From Rhabditoides inermis (lineage: Eukaryota > Nematoda > Chromadorea > Rhabditida > Rhabditidae): a stretch of DNA of 64,000 nucleotides. The notes below the pieces were generated by a model that did not search any database, was not told where the DNA came from, and saw only the letters and a list, made by a program, of their open reading frames with translations. Positions within the stretch are counted from its first letter, which is position 1; each line of letters starts with the position of its first letter. Where the stretch lies: NCBI GenBank assembly GCA_963966185.1, contig CAWZYM010000155.1:72501-136500 (forward strand). Direction: 5' to 3'. Made by a program: the position numbers and the translations under genes. Positions 1 through 13,662 of the stretch are shown piece after piece.

Positions 1-914
<914 letters not shown>

Positions 915-2666
915 CGCGGTCGAAAAGATCGAACCATTCCAGATATCCCTGTTTTATAGACGTTGTGTGGCGTTGTGTCTCATACCGTACGCCGAGATAA
1001 GATATCATTCCTTATCCGCTAATCCTTTCCACGCGTATGAGAGCATCCGGAACTATAGCACCACGGTGCTATTCTTGCAATTGCCACGCGATAATAGACC
1101 ATGCGACACACACACATTCATTCCAGAGAGTGAAACGATTACCTAGGTACGCTGCCTGTTGACGGCCCGGTGTAGATGTGGTCAGCTTGCCCGGTCACTC
1201 CGCCCACCTCCGGATGATTCTGGAATTTGCGGATTATTAGTGTGTTCTGAGTGTTATGACCTTTTGTGTTTATTGAGTGTATTGAGCGTATATTTTAAGT
1301 GTTTCTAGATCAGCAGTGTGATCTACATTTGTGTGTCTTTGTTTGTGTATTGTCTCGTCATTATTTATTATGTAATAAATCGATTATATAATCTTTGCCT
1401 ATCACTGATCAGCCAGTTGCATACACACGAGCAAGCGGTGCAACTGGGAATTGAATTGTGAATTGGCTATCGATCGCGTGAGAGCTATAGGGGTGATAAT
1501 AGTGCGAAGGCAGTTTAGGAACATGTGTTCACTTCACAGAGTGTCTCTGATATACTGTGGTTTTATTGACAGCAGGTCGTAGATCACATTTCGGTGATAC
1601 AAAGATTCACAAAGATTCATAAATCACACACTGTTTCTGCCCCTGTTGTATTTCAGATAGCATAAGTCAAATTATCAACTAATCCGGATGGAAAATAGGA
1701 AATGAACAGTTTGAAAAAAAAAACACATGCAAAACTGAACACATAACCTTCTCTATAAGTTTTTAAACAGTAAGAAGTTGTTCAAAACTTATTTGAATGT
1801 ACTGTTGAATCATCCATACACGTGCTCGGTCGTTTGTAAGTAGTTTTTATCTCGTTTGATGTGTGGTCAGATGTCTCTGTTATCGCGTGATCGCATACAA
1901 ACCAGCAAGATTCACACTCGAAATCCCGGATGAAAAAAAAGTCTGGACTTTTTCCGGCAACGTGAAACGAAATTTCAAGAAAATGCTTATTCACTTTATT
2001 TGATAAGGTTTTCTCAAGGTGACGTTAACATCATACGATTTAAAACACGCATTCATCGGTACAATACTTACTTTACAACTATATCACAAGTAGTGTGTAG
2101 CTCATTACGTGAATATTGCCTTACCGGGCTAATCTCTACTAATTGCGCGTGGCTCAGTGAAAATTGTACTGCCTAGTGAGTGTCGAATTGCAGTTATGTA
2201 CAATAGTGTGTCTTCGTAAGATGATACTGCATAGCGGTAACAATCCAGTTGATTTTCTTCTACTTACCACTCAACCTTCTGAATTCTGAATATATCTACA
2301 TGTACAATTACTCAAAAAGTGAGGTTTCTGGTTTCCCCCATTGAGACTAATATTTGCTATGGTGTGTGTCTGTCCGTCATTCTTTCCGGAGAGATAACTC
2401 TTTTCAAAACCTATCTGATTCACTGATTTCTTCTAGAAAGTTTCTTAAATACCCGAGAACGCAAAATTCCAAATATCTCGTCAATAGCGATCTTCTGATC
2501 ATAGTTATCACCTAATCTCTTAACTATGGAGAAAAATTTCAAAATACTTCAATTAGAACCAAATTTGGAGAGTAGGTGAATCGACCTAGAAAAAGTCGAT
2601 AGCCGCGATACCAGCAGCCTGTGACCTCATCTTCATGCCCAAATAGGCGAATGTACCCAAAATGCA
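915..2666. other. intergenic, no gene seen
   Basis: AT-rich sequence upstream of the saposin-like gene. Short ORFs (for example 1782-1994 minus) lack splice context and show no recognisable protein. Nothing further is supported. Confidence 0.6.
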
Positions 2667-4033
2667 CCCAAAATTCATGATCTTCGATTTCTATAAAAAT
2701 TGAACAGAAGAAAGATTACGTATAATAGATTATAGAAACTGGTTTTCTTTTTTGAAAAGTCACCATATATGGCGAATATGATCGACTTTTTGTACAGACA
2801 AGAAAGAGGGTCCAATTTGTAAACTTAAGCTTTTATGGGCAAAAAACCCCTTCTGTCAAAGTTTCAGATCGATCGGACTTTTTCTTCATACAGTATTAGA
2901 CATTTTTTGAGCGCGCGTTACTTGCTGGGGTCGCGCCCACCGGATTGCTCGCTACCAGCCGCCAGGTCAACCGATCGATATCGAATAGTTGGCATTCGCA
3001 ATCACTGACCCATTTCCACTCATTTGTGTCTTTTTGATAGGAATATGTCTAAATATAACAATAAAAGATTGAGTTAGTTGAAAAAAAGATAAAATTTATA
3101 TCTTCAACGAATAACTTTGACAAAAAGAAAAGTTGAAGGTTGAAAGTTAAGTAAAATGTCTTGAGACGTCAATAGATAGTGCTTTCTAACGATCAAATCA
3201 ACCTTAAACTGTTTCAAACTCCTTCACACGTGCGCACAACGTGTTAGAGCGCGCCAGCCGGCTTCTTTTTTCGAAGTCGTTGTAGACGTAATATGGAACT
3301 ATGTACTGCTTCTATTTTCAGTTGAAACTAAGTTTTGAGTTTATTACTTGTACTCTTGTACATAATCAGCCTGAAGTTCCGCTTTTCGATGCAGTACAGT
3401 GTCGAGTGGAGGTGAGGTGAGGTGAGAATCGAGTTCACCTTACATGTCAATTGGCAAGCACAGGCGGTCAAATTATATTTTTTAAAAAGTGAGTAGAGAA
3501 AGAGAGTAGACAGTAGGGAGAGAAGACAGTAGAGAAGAGAGTAGTACTTTCTGTTAAAAGAGTTTTCACATAACTGTCTCTCGAAAGTCGCAATGACTAC
3601 TGCAGATGTGAGAATAGAAGAGTAGACAGAAGGTACCATAGTACTGTCTCTAGAAAGTTGTTGTCACCGCAGCGGGGACGTGAAAGTATACAAGAAAGAG
3701 AAAAAAAAGAGAGAGAGAGATAGAGAGAATAGGAGAAAGAAAAGAGGAGAGAGAAGGGAGAGTAGACATAACTGTCTCTCGAAAGTCGCAGTGTTAGTGA
3801 TTACTGCAGATGTGAGAGTGAGAGTGGAAGAGGTGACGAGAGGTGAAAGTAGACAGAAGAAAACATAGTAATGTCTCTATAAAGTTGATGTCACAGTAGA
3901 AGAAAAAGATGCAGTAGACAAACAAGACCATAGTATTAGTATTGTCTCTAGAAAGTTGACAGCAGACAATAGAGAAATAGAGAATATATTACTGTTTCTA
4001 AAGAATATATAGGGGAGAATAGAACTGTGTCGA

Positions 4034-4092
<59 letters not shown>

Positions 4093-4340
4093 GGGGGAGG
4101 AGGAGGGAGATAGGATGGAAAGTAGACAGAACAGTGTAGAGAAGAAAGAGATGGGGCGTTGTACATCTGTGAAACATGAAATAAGTGAAAAGAATCAGGA
4201 GAGATAGTTAGAAAAGACAAAAATGAAGCTACATATACAAAATACATGGAACTTGAACACTTCAACTACAACCCTTGCGTGTATGTATCTTCGCAAGAGT
4301 CATTAGAGAGCAATCAACTATCAAACATGCAAGACGAACT
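2667..4340. repeat. 1.6 kb dispersed repeat, copy A
   Basis: It begins with cccaaaattcatgatcttcg and ends at gcaagacgaact. It matches 13935-15530 in the same orientation over nearly its whole length with scattered substitutions and indels. The 3' half contains diverged sub-repeats built on 'actgtctctagaaagttg' and 'actgtctctcgaaagtcgcag', spaced by purine runs, and a (GA)n array at 4037-4089. No coding potential survives and no terminal inverted repeats or LTRs are visible. It could be a satellite-like or non-autonomous element. Confidence 0.85.
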
Positions 4341-5549
4341 ATTCTTCTATTTTTCTATTTTTGTATACCTAGTGCGGAGGCGCGCGACAGCGCGCCGGAG
4401 CGCTAGTCTAGTATATTAAAATTCGCGTACCTGTTTATTAGCAAGTTGGTTGTTCAAAAAACTGATTTTACAACATTTCGAAGCAAGACAAAAATTCCTT
4501 TATCCATATTTTAGTCCCTATCCCCCTTTCCAACGTATTTGCTAAAGTTGGTCGCTCGCCTTTCTGCAACAATTCTCTAGAGACAGCTGTTCGCATTCAT
4601 TTCTACGGTACAATAAGAACAAATCGAGATTGAAGGTTGCAGGTGAACGGCCATCGACCAACACCGACGAGATTCCACGCGTCACCAGAAGGAGTTTTTT
4701 TTGAATCATATTTTACAGTCTATTTTGTGTTTTTGTGTGTTTTGTGTTTTCTCTTTTCAACGTTTTTTGATCCGCATTGTAAACATGTCGTCCGGGCCTC
4801 CTCGGGAGTCGGAAGGCATTCTCTGACTCGTGTACGTCAAAGTACTGCCATAGTAACTATTTCAGTACTACCATAGTACCGCCTATGGCAGTCCTAAAAT
4901 TTGGTCATTAGTAATGCTATAGTACCTTACTAGTAGTTCCATAGTACAACGCTAGTGCCAAAGTATTCATGTTCGTTTATTGGTTTGAGCTCGTTTTCCT
5001 CGTCTGATAACCGTTTCCTACGTACATTCATTTCATGTTTCATAACTTCACAAAACAACAGAACGCATATCAATTTACACATTATTATTGTAGAAAGAGG
5101 CAATTGAATGGGTGGGGACCATTGTAGATGTAGTTTCAACTTTTGTATCTTCCCGCGTTTCAGCGTAAGTAGCTCCGAGTCCCCTGCTTTTCCGATAAAC
5201 CGTAGATGCGTACCCTAAATGAAACAACATGTATTTGGAGTAAGCAAACACAAGTACACAAGAATACCATTCACAATGTCGTATTTAAATGTTCATTCGT
5301 ATATCACCCACCTTTTTAATGTCCACTGATAGGCGGGGTGATTTTTCTCACTCGCCACTGATACTGTTGTTCGTTGCACACATCACCAAACTGCAACTTC
5401 TGGAAAAGAGAACTCTTGTAAGGGAAGCAGAAATAGCGGAAAATCAACCGCACACGAGAGAACAGAGAACGCGAGTGAAAAAGCTTTTTTGAAAAATACA
5501 TTAATGTTCCGGTTTCTATGCCTTCGCCATTGTCGGAAATCTGGGTCAT
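4341..5549. other. intergenic, no gene seen
   Basis: Mostly AT-rich with a short run of repeats built on 'tagtac/ccatagta' near 4840-4950. No exon with convincing splice signals or protein-like composition was found. Confidence 0.5.
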
Positions 5550-7105
5550 TAGTAAATCATACAACATACAACATACCATCATACAATCACACCATCATAC
5601 CATCATACTACGGTATCATACCATCATACCATGGTATCATACCACCATACCATCATACCACCATACCACCATACCACCATGTTATTATACCATCATACCA
5701 TCATATTTTCCAGCGTTTTCGGAAGCGGGAACGCCCTTGTATCTTTAACACACGCTTCACAGCGCGCTTTGTGCGGTTTACACGTTGTAAACGGTCTGGA
5801 ATTTGTAAAACGGTCTTTGGTAACATCCGTATGTAGTCCTCGCCTCAGTCGGTTTTCTCTGTGTTTGAAAGAGCCCAAAACGTCTTCATTTGATTTCTAT
5901 CTGAATAGATTGACCAGTAGTATATGGTACTGTATACATACGTGGGTTTTTTATTTGTCATGTATAGCCTGGACCCGGGAAGGAGTCACCAAGGAGAAGC
6001 AATAAGGTTGAGAGATAAGACACATTGTGAATAGAGAAGGAAATGGCAAGAGATGTGTTTATCAGAACTGACACCGTCCAGGAATGAGGCAGCAGCTTCG
6101 GCATGGACTCTGAATGTTTTTTTCTTTTGGTGTATTCTCGGGTGTTCCTCCAAACTGCGTGTACATGCTACGCATTTGTGACGCGAATCAGCCTGATTCT
6201 GCGTTCATTCGGATTGTACAATACAATAATCGGGGTCTTTGCATGTGGGAAGTCTTGGGAGAGCATCTTGGGAGTCAAACTCTCTCTAACCTTGTTCACG
6301 CAATGTGAAGATTTACCCGAGATGTGAGGATTTACCCGAGTTGTAGTTGTAGAGCTACTAAATTCTAGTTTCGCAAAATGGAAAGACTTATCCATGCACA
6401 TCGTTGTATTTTTTTCTGAAAAAAGTCGCTGAGTTTGACTCCTTTCTGGTGGCACGGCGATGCTCGCATGCATATCCCCGCGAGCATCAAACGAGAGAAG
6501 GCGATTCTGCGCGAACGATACTCGCTCATTGAAGATGTGTTGACACTATGGGCTCCATCGGATCTAAATCAGAGTTGTGTGGCTCCTAGAAAAGGCTTTG
6601 CGTCCATTTTGTCCAAAGAAAGGAAGTCGATGGTCGGACGCGACTCCGACTGGTAGAATACAAACAGCGGTGGCTTCCTCCTACATACGTTCAATGCAAT
6701 AGTTGCGTTTCTTCATTTCATCTTGAGTGTGAGAGTCGTTTTCGACAAGGGAAAGTAAGAGATGTTCGCGTCTCTCACATTCAAAACATGGAAAATGAAA
6801 AGAAAAAGTAGAAATAACAATGACCATGACAAAAAACAATGAAAATTTTAATGAAAAAAGCGACTGACGCGAGACGTGATATGAAAATGCGCGCGAAAAC
6901 TTTTCGAAATCACGTGGTATGGTGGTATGGTGGTATGATGGTATGACAGCATTCATAGTTGTATGAGTGCAAAATTATGGTATGTTGTATGATGGTATGG
7001 TAGTACGCTCGTATGGTGGTATGGTAGTATGGTAGTATGGTAGTATGGTGGTATGTGGTATGGTGGTATGATGGTAGGTTGTATGTTGTATGATTTACTA
7101 ATTGC
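5550..7105. mobile_element. foldback element with minisatellite arms
   Basis: The left arm (about 5550-5710) is a tandem array of CATACCACCATACCATCAT-type units. The right arm (about 6905-7105) is the same array inverted. Both outer ends share 'ttagtaaatcatacaacata' in inverted orientation. The 1.2 kb between them has short ORFs with no recognised domain. This is the layout of a foldback or minisatellite-TIR DNA element. Confidence 0.6.
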
Positions 7106-7898
7106 CGGAAATCTGCGGTTTGCACTTTCTTTCGAGTTTCATAGCACTTTCTTTGTGTTTTTTTTTTTGACGAATACCGGTGTTAGGAGAGGTTTTCTCA
7201 TGCTAGGCAAACTCTGATATCGTGTCATAGTTGCAAAACAGCAAAACAGTACCACTGTTCGTTTATCTACAGTAATGCAGTAGTAGCACTCTACTACCAC
7301 AGTATCATTTGTAACTGAATGGACATAATTCACAATACGAATTGATAGGCCTCCACTCTTCTACTCTTCCTCAATTACATAACTCGGTATTATCGATAGC
7401 GTCTCTCAAGCGCAATCCAGTGCATATCAGTGAGTCTCATTACAAACTTTAGAATTCAAGATCGAAGATGGGGTATATGAGCTATGGCCTATGGATATGA
7501 AGCAAGTATGAACACACCTAGTTTTCTCTACCTGAGAATAGACGCACGCGTCCGCCCACACAGAAACCGGCCGGAATCCCTGGCCGCTACCTTCAATAAG
7601 ATGATTAGAAGTAGCAAACATGCATTTCAATGCGTCCATTGAATTGCAGAACCGCAGAACGACCATGGACCATCCCAAGATCTTTCGTCACTGCGTTCTG
7701 CTCTTCTCTCACAGTTCCATTTCACCACGTCTCGCATTTCCCGTCAAAAGAACATCAGTCGTGTGTCAAAAATTAGCCTATATTACAACTAAATCACTTT
7801 ATAATAATAAGGTATCTACTGAGCTTGAGCGGTCTTGCCGAGATCTTCCGGGGGCGTTTTGGGTTCGTCCCCTACAAACTTGAGTATGCCGGTTGCAG
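7106..7898. other. intergenic / 5' flank of the 7.9 kb gene
   Basis: No coding exon is supported. The final base pairs hold GCCGGTTGCAG, a good acceptor just ahead of an ATG, which suggests that the next gene begins here with a trans-spliced or spliced leader. Confidence 0.4.
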
Positions 7899-8720
7899 GT
7901 GCGATGCGCGAGGCTGTCACCATTCCACTCGACTGCGACACCGACAGTGACCAGCTAAGAGAGCAGCATCCGCTCGATAGTCATAACCATACTCTATCAT
8001 CTTTTTTGACCAGACTTGAACCACAGTGCCCCTTCAGAATAATGGATTGTGTCAGAATCATCAATCGGTTTATAGATGACACGCGCGCACAGACATCGTG
8101 TCACAGTCCGATATGGAACCCGAGCTGTCCAGAGACTTCCGATGTTGACATCTCCCAACACGACTGGTACATCAACGTCCGGGCCTTGGAAGATCTGTCG
8201 ATCGGGTGTGGTGAGGGAAGGAGAGTGGGAGGGAATGAGACAAACTGCTGCAGTCAGTGACTTTCCTGAAGCGAAGCGATGCAAGCGAGACAGTGAGGTA
8301 CAGCCGTTGTCGATCATTTGTGGTGAGATCACTAGATCAGTTCTATTTTTATACTCGTTTACAAAAGTCGTTCGGATTCAAGTATAGTAGAGGTTCGAAT
8401 CACCTATACATTCAGATGACAATGCGGAGATTCATCCTCCTCTTTTGAGCAGCGAAATTCGTCTTCCAACGATCGATTCCGGATGCAGTCAGTGCGACGC
8501 TGGAAGTATGGAAGACAGTATGAAAGCGAGGATTTTCCGTTACACATCAATCGTTCGAGGAGGTGCGTGGTTCTCCGGACCGTGAGGTGGAGGCAGTGCT
8601 GCGATGGCAGGTCGCGAGGGATGGGAGTGCAACTGCCACTGTGGACGTGGCAGACTGCTCCTGCACCATCGACCGACAAAGCGGTCAGTGTAGTACGCAT
8701 TTTTTCCCGTCCGCCACAAC
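7899..8720 (+). CDS. unresolved spliced gene, 5' exons
   Basis: An acceptor (GGTTGCAG) lies 5 nt before an ATG at 7904 that opens MREAVTIPLDCDTD. Further exon-like stretches follow. One around 8125-8210 reads SDVDISQHDWYINVRALEDL before a GTGAGG donor. One at about 8255-8320 sits between CTGCAG and GTGAGA. A third at 8535-8690 reads EVEAVLRWQVARDG and ends at GTCAGT in the phase needed by the exon at 10652. I could not join all pieces without a stop codon or a weak acceptor, so the model is incomplete. No family is recognised. The Tc1-like element at 8940-10520 would lie in its last intron. Confidence 0.35.
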
Positions 8721-8789
8721 CTCATTCCCGTCCTCATACAACACTTTTTGACGTTTGTTTTTCAAATATTTATTTTATATAGAGAAAAA

Positions 8790-8794
<5 letters not shown>

Positions 8795-8836
<42 letters not shown>
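8795..8836. repeat. (GA)n microsatellite
   Basis: Pure GA dinucleotide run in a probable intron of the 7.9-10.8 kb gene. Confidence 0.95.
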
Positions 8837-8840
<4 letters not shown>

Positions 8841-8939
8841 CGTGTTGCAGTCTGGTGGTCGTCTTCCAGCTCGTCTCGCAGTCTCTCGCCAAGGCGCAAG
8901 CCTAGGAGGAAGATGAGTGAGTACGTTCACTCACATATA

Positions 8940-10520
8940 CAGTGGCGGCCAAAAAGGTATCACCTTTTGGTTTTTGCTCTCTAAACTTTTTCAAATGAAA
9001 GATAGAGCTTCTATCTTTCGCTCACCGTTTTCTGGACTCTATTTCGACCTAACACCATGTTCCATATTCATCCCAATCTATTCTCTCGGTTACAGTAGGC
9101 GGATTACTGTATTCACAAAATCATCATTTTCTCGTTTTTAACTTTGAAAAATTCCTGTGACCAAACCACACTTCCAAAAAAGTTCTATTCATCATTTTTG
9201 GGTGTTACCAATCATTGGGCATACAAAAACACCTTGATTTCATATTACATGATTGATTACTTGAACTTAAATAAGCAGTAAAGAAACAACATCAAATAAT
9301 TGCAAAACTCCAATTTTAACAAACCCTAACTATACTATAAAATGATATAATGGTCGGAAACTCTCTCAGTACTTCGTTGGTTGTCCCATGTTCACGATAA
9401 CGGCCTGGCAGCGGCGGCGCATAGAATCGATCAGCTTGTGGAGGGTCGCGAGATCGATCTTCTATCACTCCTGTTTCCTGTTCGAGCAATTCGAACTTCT
9501 CGTCTGCATTCTTGACCCGAACCGTGCGAGTCCGCCGATCGAGCTCTTCCCAGAGGTGCTCCATAGTTGAGGTCCAGCTACTGGCTCGGCCACCCCATGA
9601 CTCTCTACTTGTCCTTGTTGAACACGTTCTAAGAGAAGATGGTGCAATGACAAAATTGGACAGATCTATAAACCGATATTGAAGTGCTTGGAATAGTGGT
9701 TCAAGTCATTGTTTTGCTGGAAGACGTAGTTCCGACTATCAGTCTGCCGAATCCAGGGCCGCACCTTCATGAGAACCTCTGAGAACGATCTATAGAACGA
9801 TCTCCAATAGGTTGAGAAAGATATCGTGCGCGGCGCGGTCGCCCGCAGGGTTCTCTCGCGAGATCCGGAAGATGTTTCGATCCATAGTGCGAGAAGTGAT
9901 CCCGGGACGGCCAGAACTTTTCGGGAGAGATATATCGTGAGCGTCGGAGTACTTTTTGAGCACGTTAAATACCGTAGTGCGGAAAACATTGAACTAGGTG
10001 ACTGTTGCCGCGACCCTCCACAAGCTGATCGATTCGATGCCCCGTCGCTGCAAGGCCGTTATAGTGAACAAGAAACATCTAATGAAATACTGAAAAAAAT
10101 TTCAGAACATCATATCATTTTATAGTATAGTTAGGCTTTGTTAAAATTAGAGTTTCGCAATTGTTTGATGTTGTTTCTTTACTGTTTATTTAAGTTCAAG
10201 TAATCAATCATGTAAAATGAAATCAAGGTGTTTTCGGATGCCCAATGAATGGTTATACCCAAAAATAGTGGGTAGATTTTTTTTGGAAGTGTGGTTCAGT
10301 CACAGGAATTTTTCAAAATTAAAAACGAGAAAATGATGATTTTGTGAATACAGTAATCCGCCTACTGTAACCGAGAGAATAGATGGGGATGAATATGGAA
10401 CATGGTGTTAGGTCGAAATAAAGTCCAGAAAACGGTGTGCAAAAGATAGAAGCTCTATCTTTCATTTGAAAAAGTTTAGAGAGCAAAAACCAAAAAGTGA
10501 TACCTTTTTGGCCGCCACTG
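8940..10520 (-). mobile_element. Tc1/mariner element, decayed and foldback
   Basis: Terminal inverted repeats start with CAGTGGCGGCCAAAAAGGTA and are flanked by TA on both sides, the classic Tc1/mariner signature. The arms are about 500 bp long (8940-9450 against 10003-10520). A transposase relic lies on the minus strand. It includes a YVFQQNNDLNHYSKH stretch (the family's FxxDNDPxH block) and, further on, an EHLWEELDRR stretch (the DLNPIEHLW block), with frameshifts and stops. The right arm repeats the 3' end of the transposase gene in inverted orientation (readable on + as DPPQADRFDAP), so the element is a foldback derivative. It is not functional. Confidence 0.85.
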
Positions 10521-10651
10521 TATGTACATTCAAAACAAAATGAATACTTTTCAAGAAGAACACAGCCGGGTATACGGCCGATTTTTTAAACAGTAATACA
10601 AACAATTTAAGCATGCTTTGCGCGCACGTAGAACACACATTTCGGTTGCAG

Positions 10652-10772
10652 TCTCGCGCGAGCATCCTCGCTTCGGGCGCAGTTTCGGGTCGGAGAAGCG
10701 GGAGTGGGAGAGGGTGATGAACGGAGGGATGGAGACGGACGGACACGGGGGCGACGAGGACGAGGCGGAGTA
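10652..10772 (+). CDS. C-terminal exon of the 7.9-10.8 kb gene
   Basis: After a TTTCGGTTGCAG acceptor the exon reads SREHPRFGRSFGSEKREW, then a glycine- and acid-rich tail (ETDGHGGDEDEAE) and a TAG stop. Composition, GC content and the acceptor support a real terminal exon. Its phase (one base borrowed) fits the exon that ends near 8690, which places the Tc1 element in the intron between them. The function is unknown. Confidence 0.5.
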
Positions 10773-11584
10773 GAACTACTCCTCTATTCTCCAGATACCA
10801 ACCAGTCCAATCACAAACACACTTCCTTTCTGTCTTTATCCCGTTTGTTTTTACGACCGGAATGTAGTATCTTCTTATGTTTCGCATTTTTTCATCTTCG
10901 TCTTTTGTTTTATTTTATAAAGCACCTTTTTTTCTCCCGAACAGACACTAAAGATCCAACCAAATATCCAGTGATCCAGTCACAACAGACCTTCTCATGT
11001 TCTGTTAGTTTTCGAGGCATAGGAATTGATAATAATAATTTTACTGCTTTGAACAAATTATGATATATTTGTCGAATAAGCCGACTATTATGATTGATTC
11101 GCTATATTTCTTTATCTGAAAAAGTGTGTGTAACTATAGATATTTTCTGCAGTGTAACCAGAGTAAATCTCACTTTTATGCTAACCTCATAATTTTATTC
11201 CTAACATTGTAAAAACTATTTTATTTGTGCACTGTCTTTGTGGTGGTAGAATAAATATGTTGTGTTTCATGACGAACGTGTATTTCAGTACTTAAATTTC
11301 CAGAGACAGTTTCAACATCCTGTTTGTTACATTTTCATTACAATTTTGGGTATCAAACACGCTGTTTGATAAGTGTAGAAGAGCGACAGGAAGTCCTAAG
11401 TTTTTCACTAAAAACTTCTCTTCTCACCAAAAAGAGGCGTGGCTTTTTTCGTGTAGTGAGCAAGGAGTGAAAGTCGCGCGAATTAAAATAATAGATTCTG
11501 CAAAGTAGAAGACAAGCCACAAGCCCGCCCCCTTCTCAAAACAGTACTTATACTCGGCTTTCCGTTCTGAATGAACAGTCAAGC
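10773..11584. other. intergenic / 3' UTR and promoter
   Basis: AT-rich 3' flank of the upstream gene; AATAAA occurs near 11250. The promoter of the next gene should lie within about 100 bp of 11585, where a TATA-like 'cttatactcgg' is seen at 11545-11555. No other gene is visible. Confidence 0.4.
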
Positions 11585-11941
11585 ATGGCCTACTCTCATC
11601 ATCTCAGGTCCTCCAAGCACAAGTATACGGAATCGGACGATGGTGAGTCTTTCTATCTCTCTTCACCTCTCTCTTTTTCTCCTTCACATTATCTATCTTT
11701 CTATCACTATCGATCTTTTCTTTTACCTTTTTACAGTTTGAAGAAATTCGATGTTTCAGACGCTTACATGAGCGAGGATGGAGAAGACATTGAAGGTGGG
11801 TTAAGTTTGTGTGAAGGAGAGGCAGACATGGTACATCGGGTATGGATACTAATGAGCATGCCAACGTTGTCAGGAATCCACACCACTGGGAAGAACAAGG
11901 TTGCCGTGAACCTGCCCAGTCGCCGAGGTTGGTTATTGCAA

Positions 11942-11982
<41 letters not shown>

Positions 11983-13309
11983 GATAACTGGTTCACACTG
12001 TAATAGTGTCAGCCTACACGGCTGATGAAGGCTCGTCGCTCCTCGGCAACCGTCGGTTCCACACTGACAGGTCACTTTCATTTCTGCGTAACCCGCAGTC
12101 TTCACAGAAAATCTTCTCTTGCTTCTTTTTTCAAGATGTTGGTCAACTGCCCGCAAAATGTTCGCTTTTCAGGCTGTTCGTGAATCTGTTCCCGCTTCTC
12201 CTCTGCTGCTTCCTACTCTTGGCCTACGGCTACTTTCGCCACGTTGCCACGGAAGCCTCGATTCAGATGAGCCACCAGGAGAACATCACTCGCACTCACG
12301 AATCCGTCAACGCCGCTCCGAACAAGAAGGAAGCCGACTCGGATGAAGTGTCTGAGGTCATGGCAGAGATGCGGGTTGTGCTGTCTCATCTCGCGGAGCG
12401 TCTCATCCCACAGTGGGAGTGGGCAAAGGGAGACGCGACGGATCACCACACAGTCACTGAGGAGGACTCCGATGAGAAGTCGAAGCACTACTTCCTGCTC
12501 TCGTTTGACTCGGCCAAGAACACGGCAGTGATCCGCGCCGTGCCCGCTCCCACGACGGCGACTCTCTCCGAAGCCGCGCCCCATCGTCCGAACCTCGACG
12601 ACGAGGGCTCGTTCGCCATCGCAGACTTCATCCTGGGACCGGACCTCGTCACGGGTGAGTCGAACAAGTCTCGGTAGCAGGGATGTACCGAAGTCGTGCA
12701 TAATAACACAGTCCCGACTTCAGACCCGGACTGGCGCCGCGCGAAACGCGTCGCCGGATTCGGACCAGGCGAGACTACTGACGACACCCGAGACATCCAG
12801 GACAACCAGGAGGCGCCAGCCACCGACAACAAGACAGTCGAGATGGCCAGCGGTGCGCTAAAATGGCAATGTGGCCATGCATGAACACACGTTATGCTAT
12901 AGTTTTATTCTGGGAAATAGTTGGGGCCTCTGTGGCCTCTGTGCATTTGACTACAGAAAAGAAGATACTCATTTTCCGTGCGGAACCACACACCGGGCAG
13001 TCAGTGAAAATGATCTCGCAGGCTGCAATTTTGAAAGCGCATGCCTATTTCTGGACGAAATTGGAGGGGTACGAGATCATTGTCACTGTTTGCCCGGTGC
13101 GTGGTCCCGCACGGAAAATGAGTATCTTTATTTCTGTAGTCAAATGTACAATTCCCCCAACTATGTCCCTGAAGAGAACTATATATTCTCTTTTGTTTTC
13201 AGATAAGGCGTCGCCGTCCGGCGCGATCAACCACCGCGCGGGTCGTGTCGACAGCGAGACGCGTGCAGCCGAGGAGAAGAAGCTTAACCAGAACCCGTCT
13301 TGCGAGTGA
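11585..13309 (+). CDS. single-pass type II membrane protein, 291 aa
   Basis: Six exons join in phase: 11585-11642, 11760-11795, 12007-12070, 12173-12654, 12724-12852 and 13203-13309 (876 nt). The N-terminal 50 residues are polar and acidic (AYMSEDGEDIE). A single hydrophobic segment, FVNLFPLLLCCFLLLAYGYF, lies near residues 54-73. A long hydrophilic, probably extracytoplasmic C-terminal part follows, with possible N-glycosylation (NIT), DFILGPDLVT and charged stretches, ending PSCE. Without a signal peptide, a type II topology is the natural reading. I do not recognise the family. The last intron contains a MITE. Exon structure is seen; the topology is inferred. Confidence 0.75.
11943..11980. 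repeat. (GA)n microsatellite
   Basis: GA run in intron 2 of the type II membrane protein gene. It is on the sense strand here, unlike most GA runs of the window, which are CT-rich in the transcript. Confidence 0.9.
12898..13184. mobile_element. MITE in intron 5
   Basis: Inverted termini TATAGTT....ATAGTTGGGG face CCCCCAACTATG....AACTATA. Long inner inverted arms centre on 'catttgactacagaaa' and its complement near 13130-13147. The element is about 287 bp and non-coding. It occupies most of the last intron of the 11.6-13.3 kb gene. Confidence 0.75.
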
Positions 13310-13662
13310 GCGTGTCCGCTGTCAGTCAAAATTGTCCTGAACTTGTCCTCCTTCCTCCCGTAGATATGTGATCAGTAATGCTCTCCTCACTACATGAGCA
13401 AATTTGTCTCGTTTTGTATGTATATTCCAGTTTTTTGTGAATAGTGCCGTCCTTGTCCTTTTTTTAAAAAAAACCGTTTTCAAGAATGGTCTAAAAAGTT
13501 ACGTTCGGCATACCTCATATCTTTTTCATATTGGACCTATTTTAATGCAGTGTCTCTCAAAAAAATATGTCATTCGTTTTTTACCATTCCTTTTACACAA
13601 AAACATTGTCTTTTCTGAAACAATTTGAATAAAGTTGGTTGTAAAAGTAACAAATAAGGCGA
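13310..13662. other. 3' flank, no gene seen
   Basis: 3' UTR and AT-rich flank of the membrane-protein gene. An AATAAA occurs at 13628-13633 on +, a plausible polyadenylation signal about 320 nt after the stop. Confidence 0.5.

Noticed and set aside
5550..7105. CRISPR-like array
   Set aside because: Units are contiguous and degenerate, with no unique spacers, in eukaryotic DNA. They form inverted minisatellite arms.
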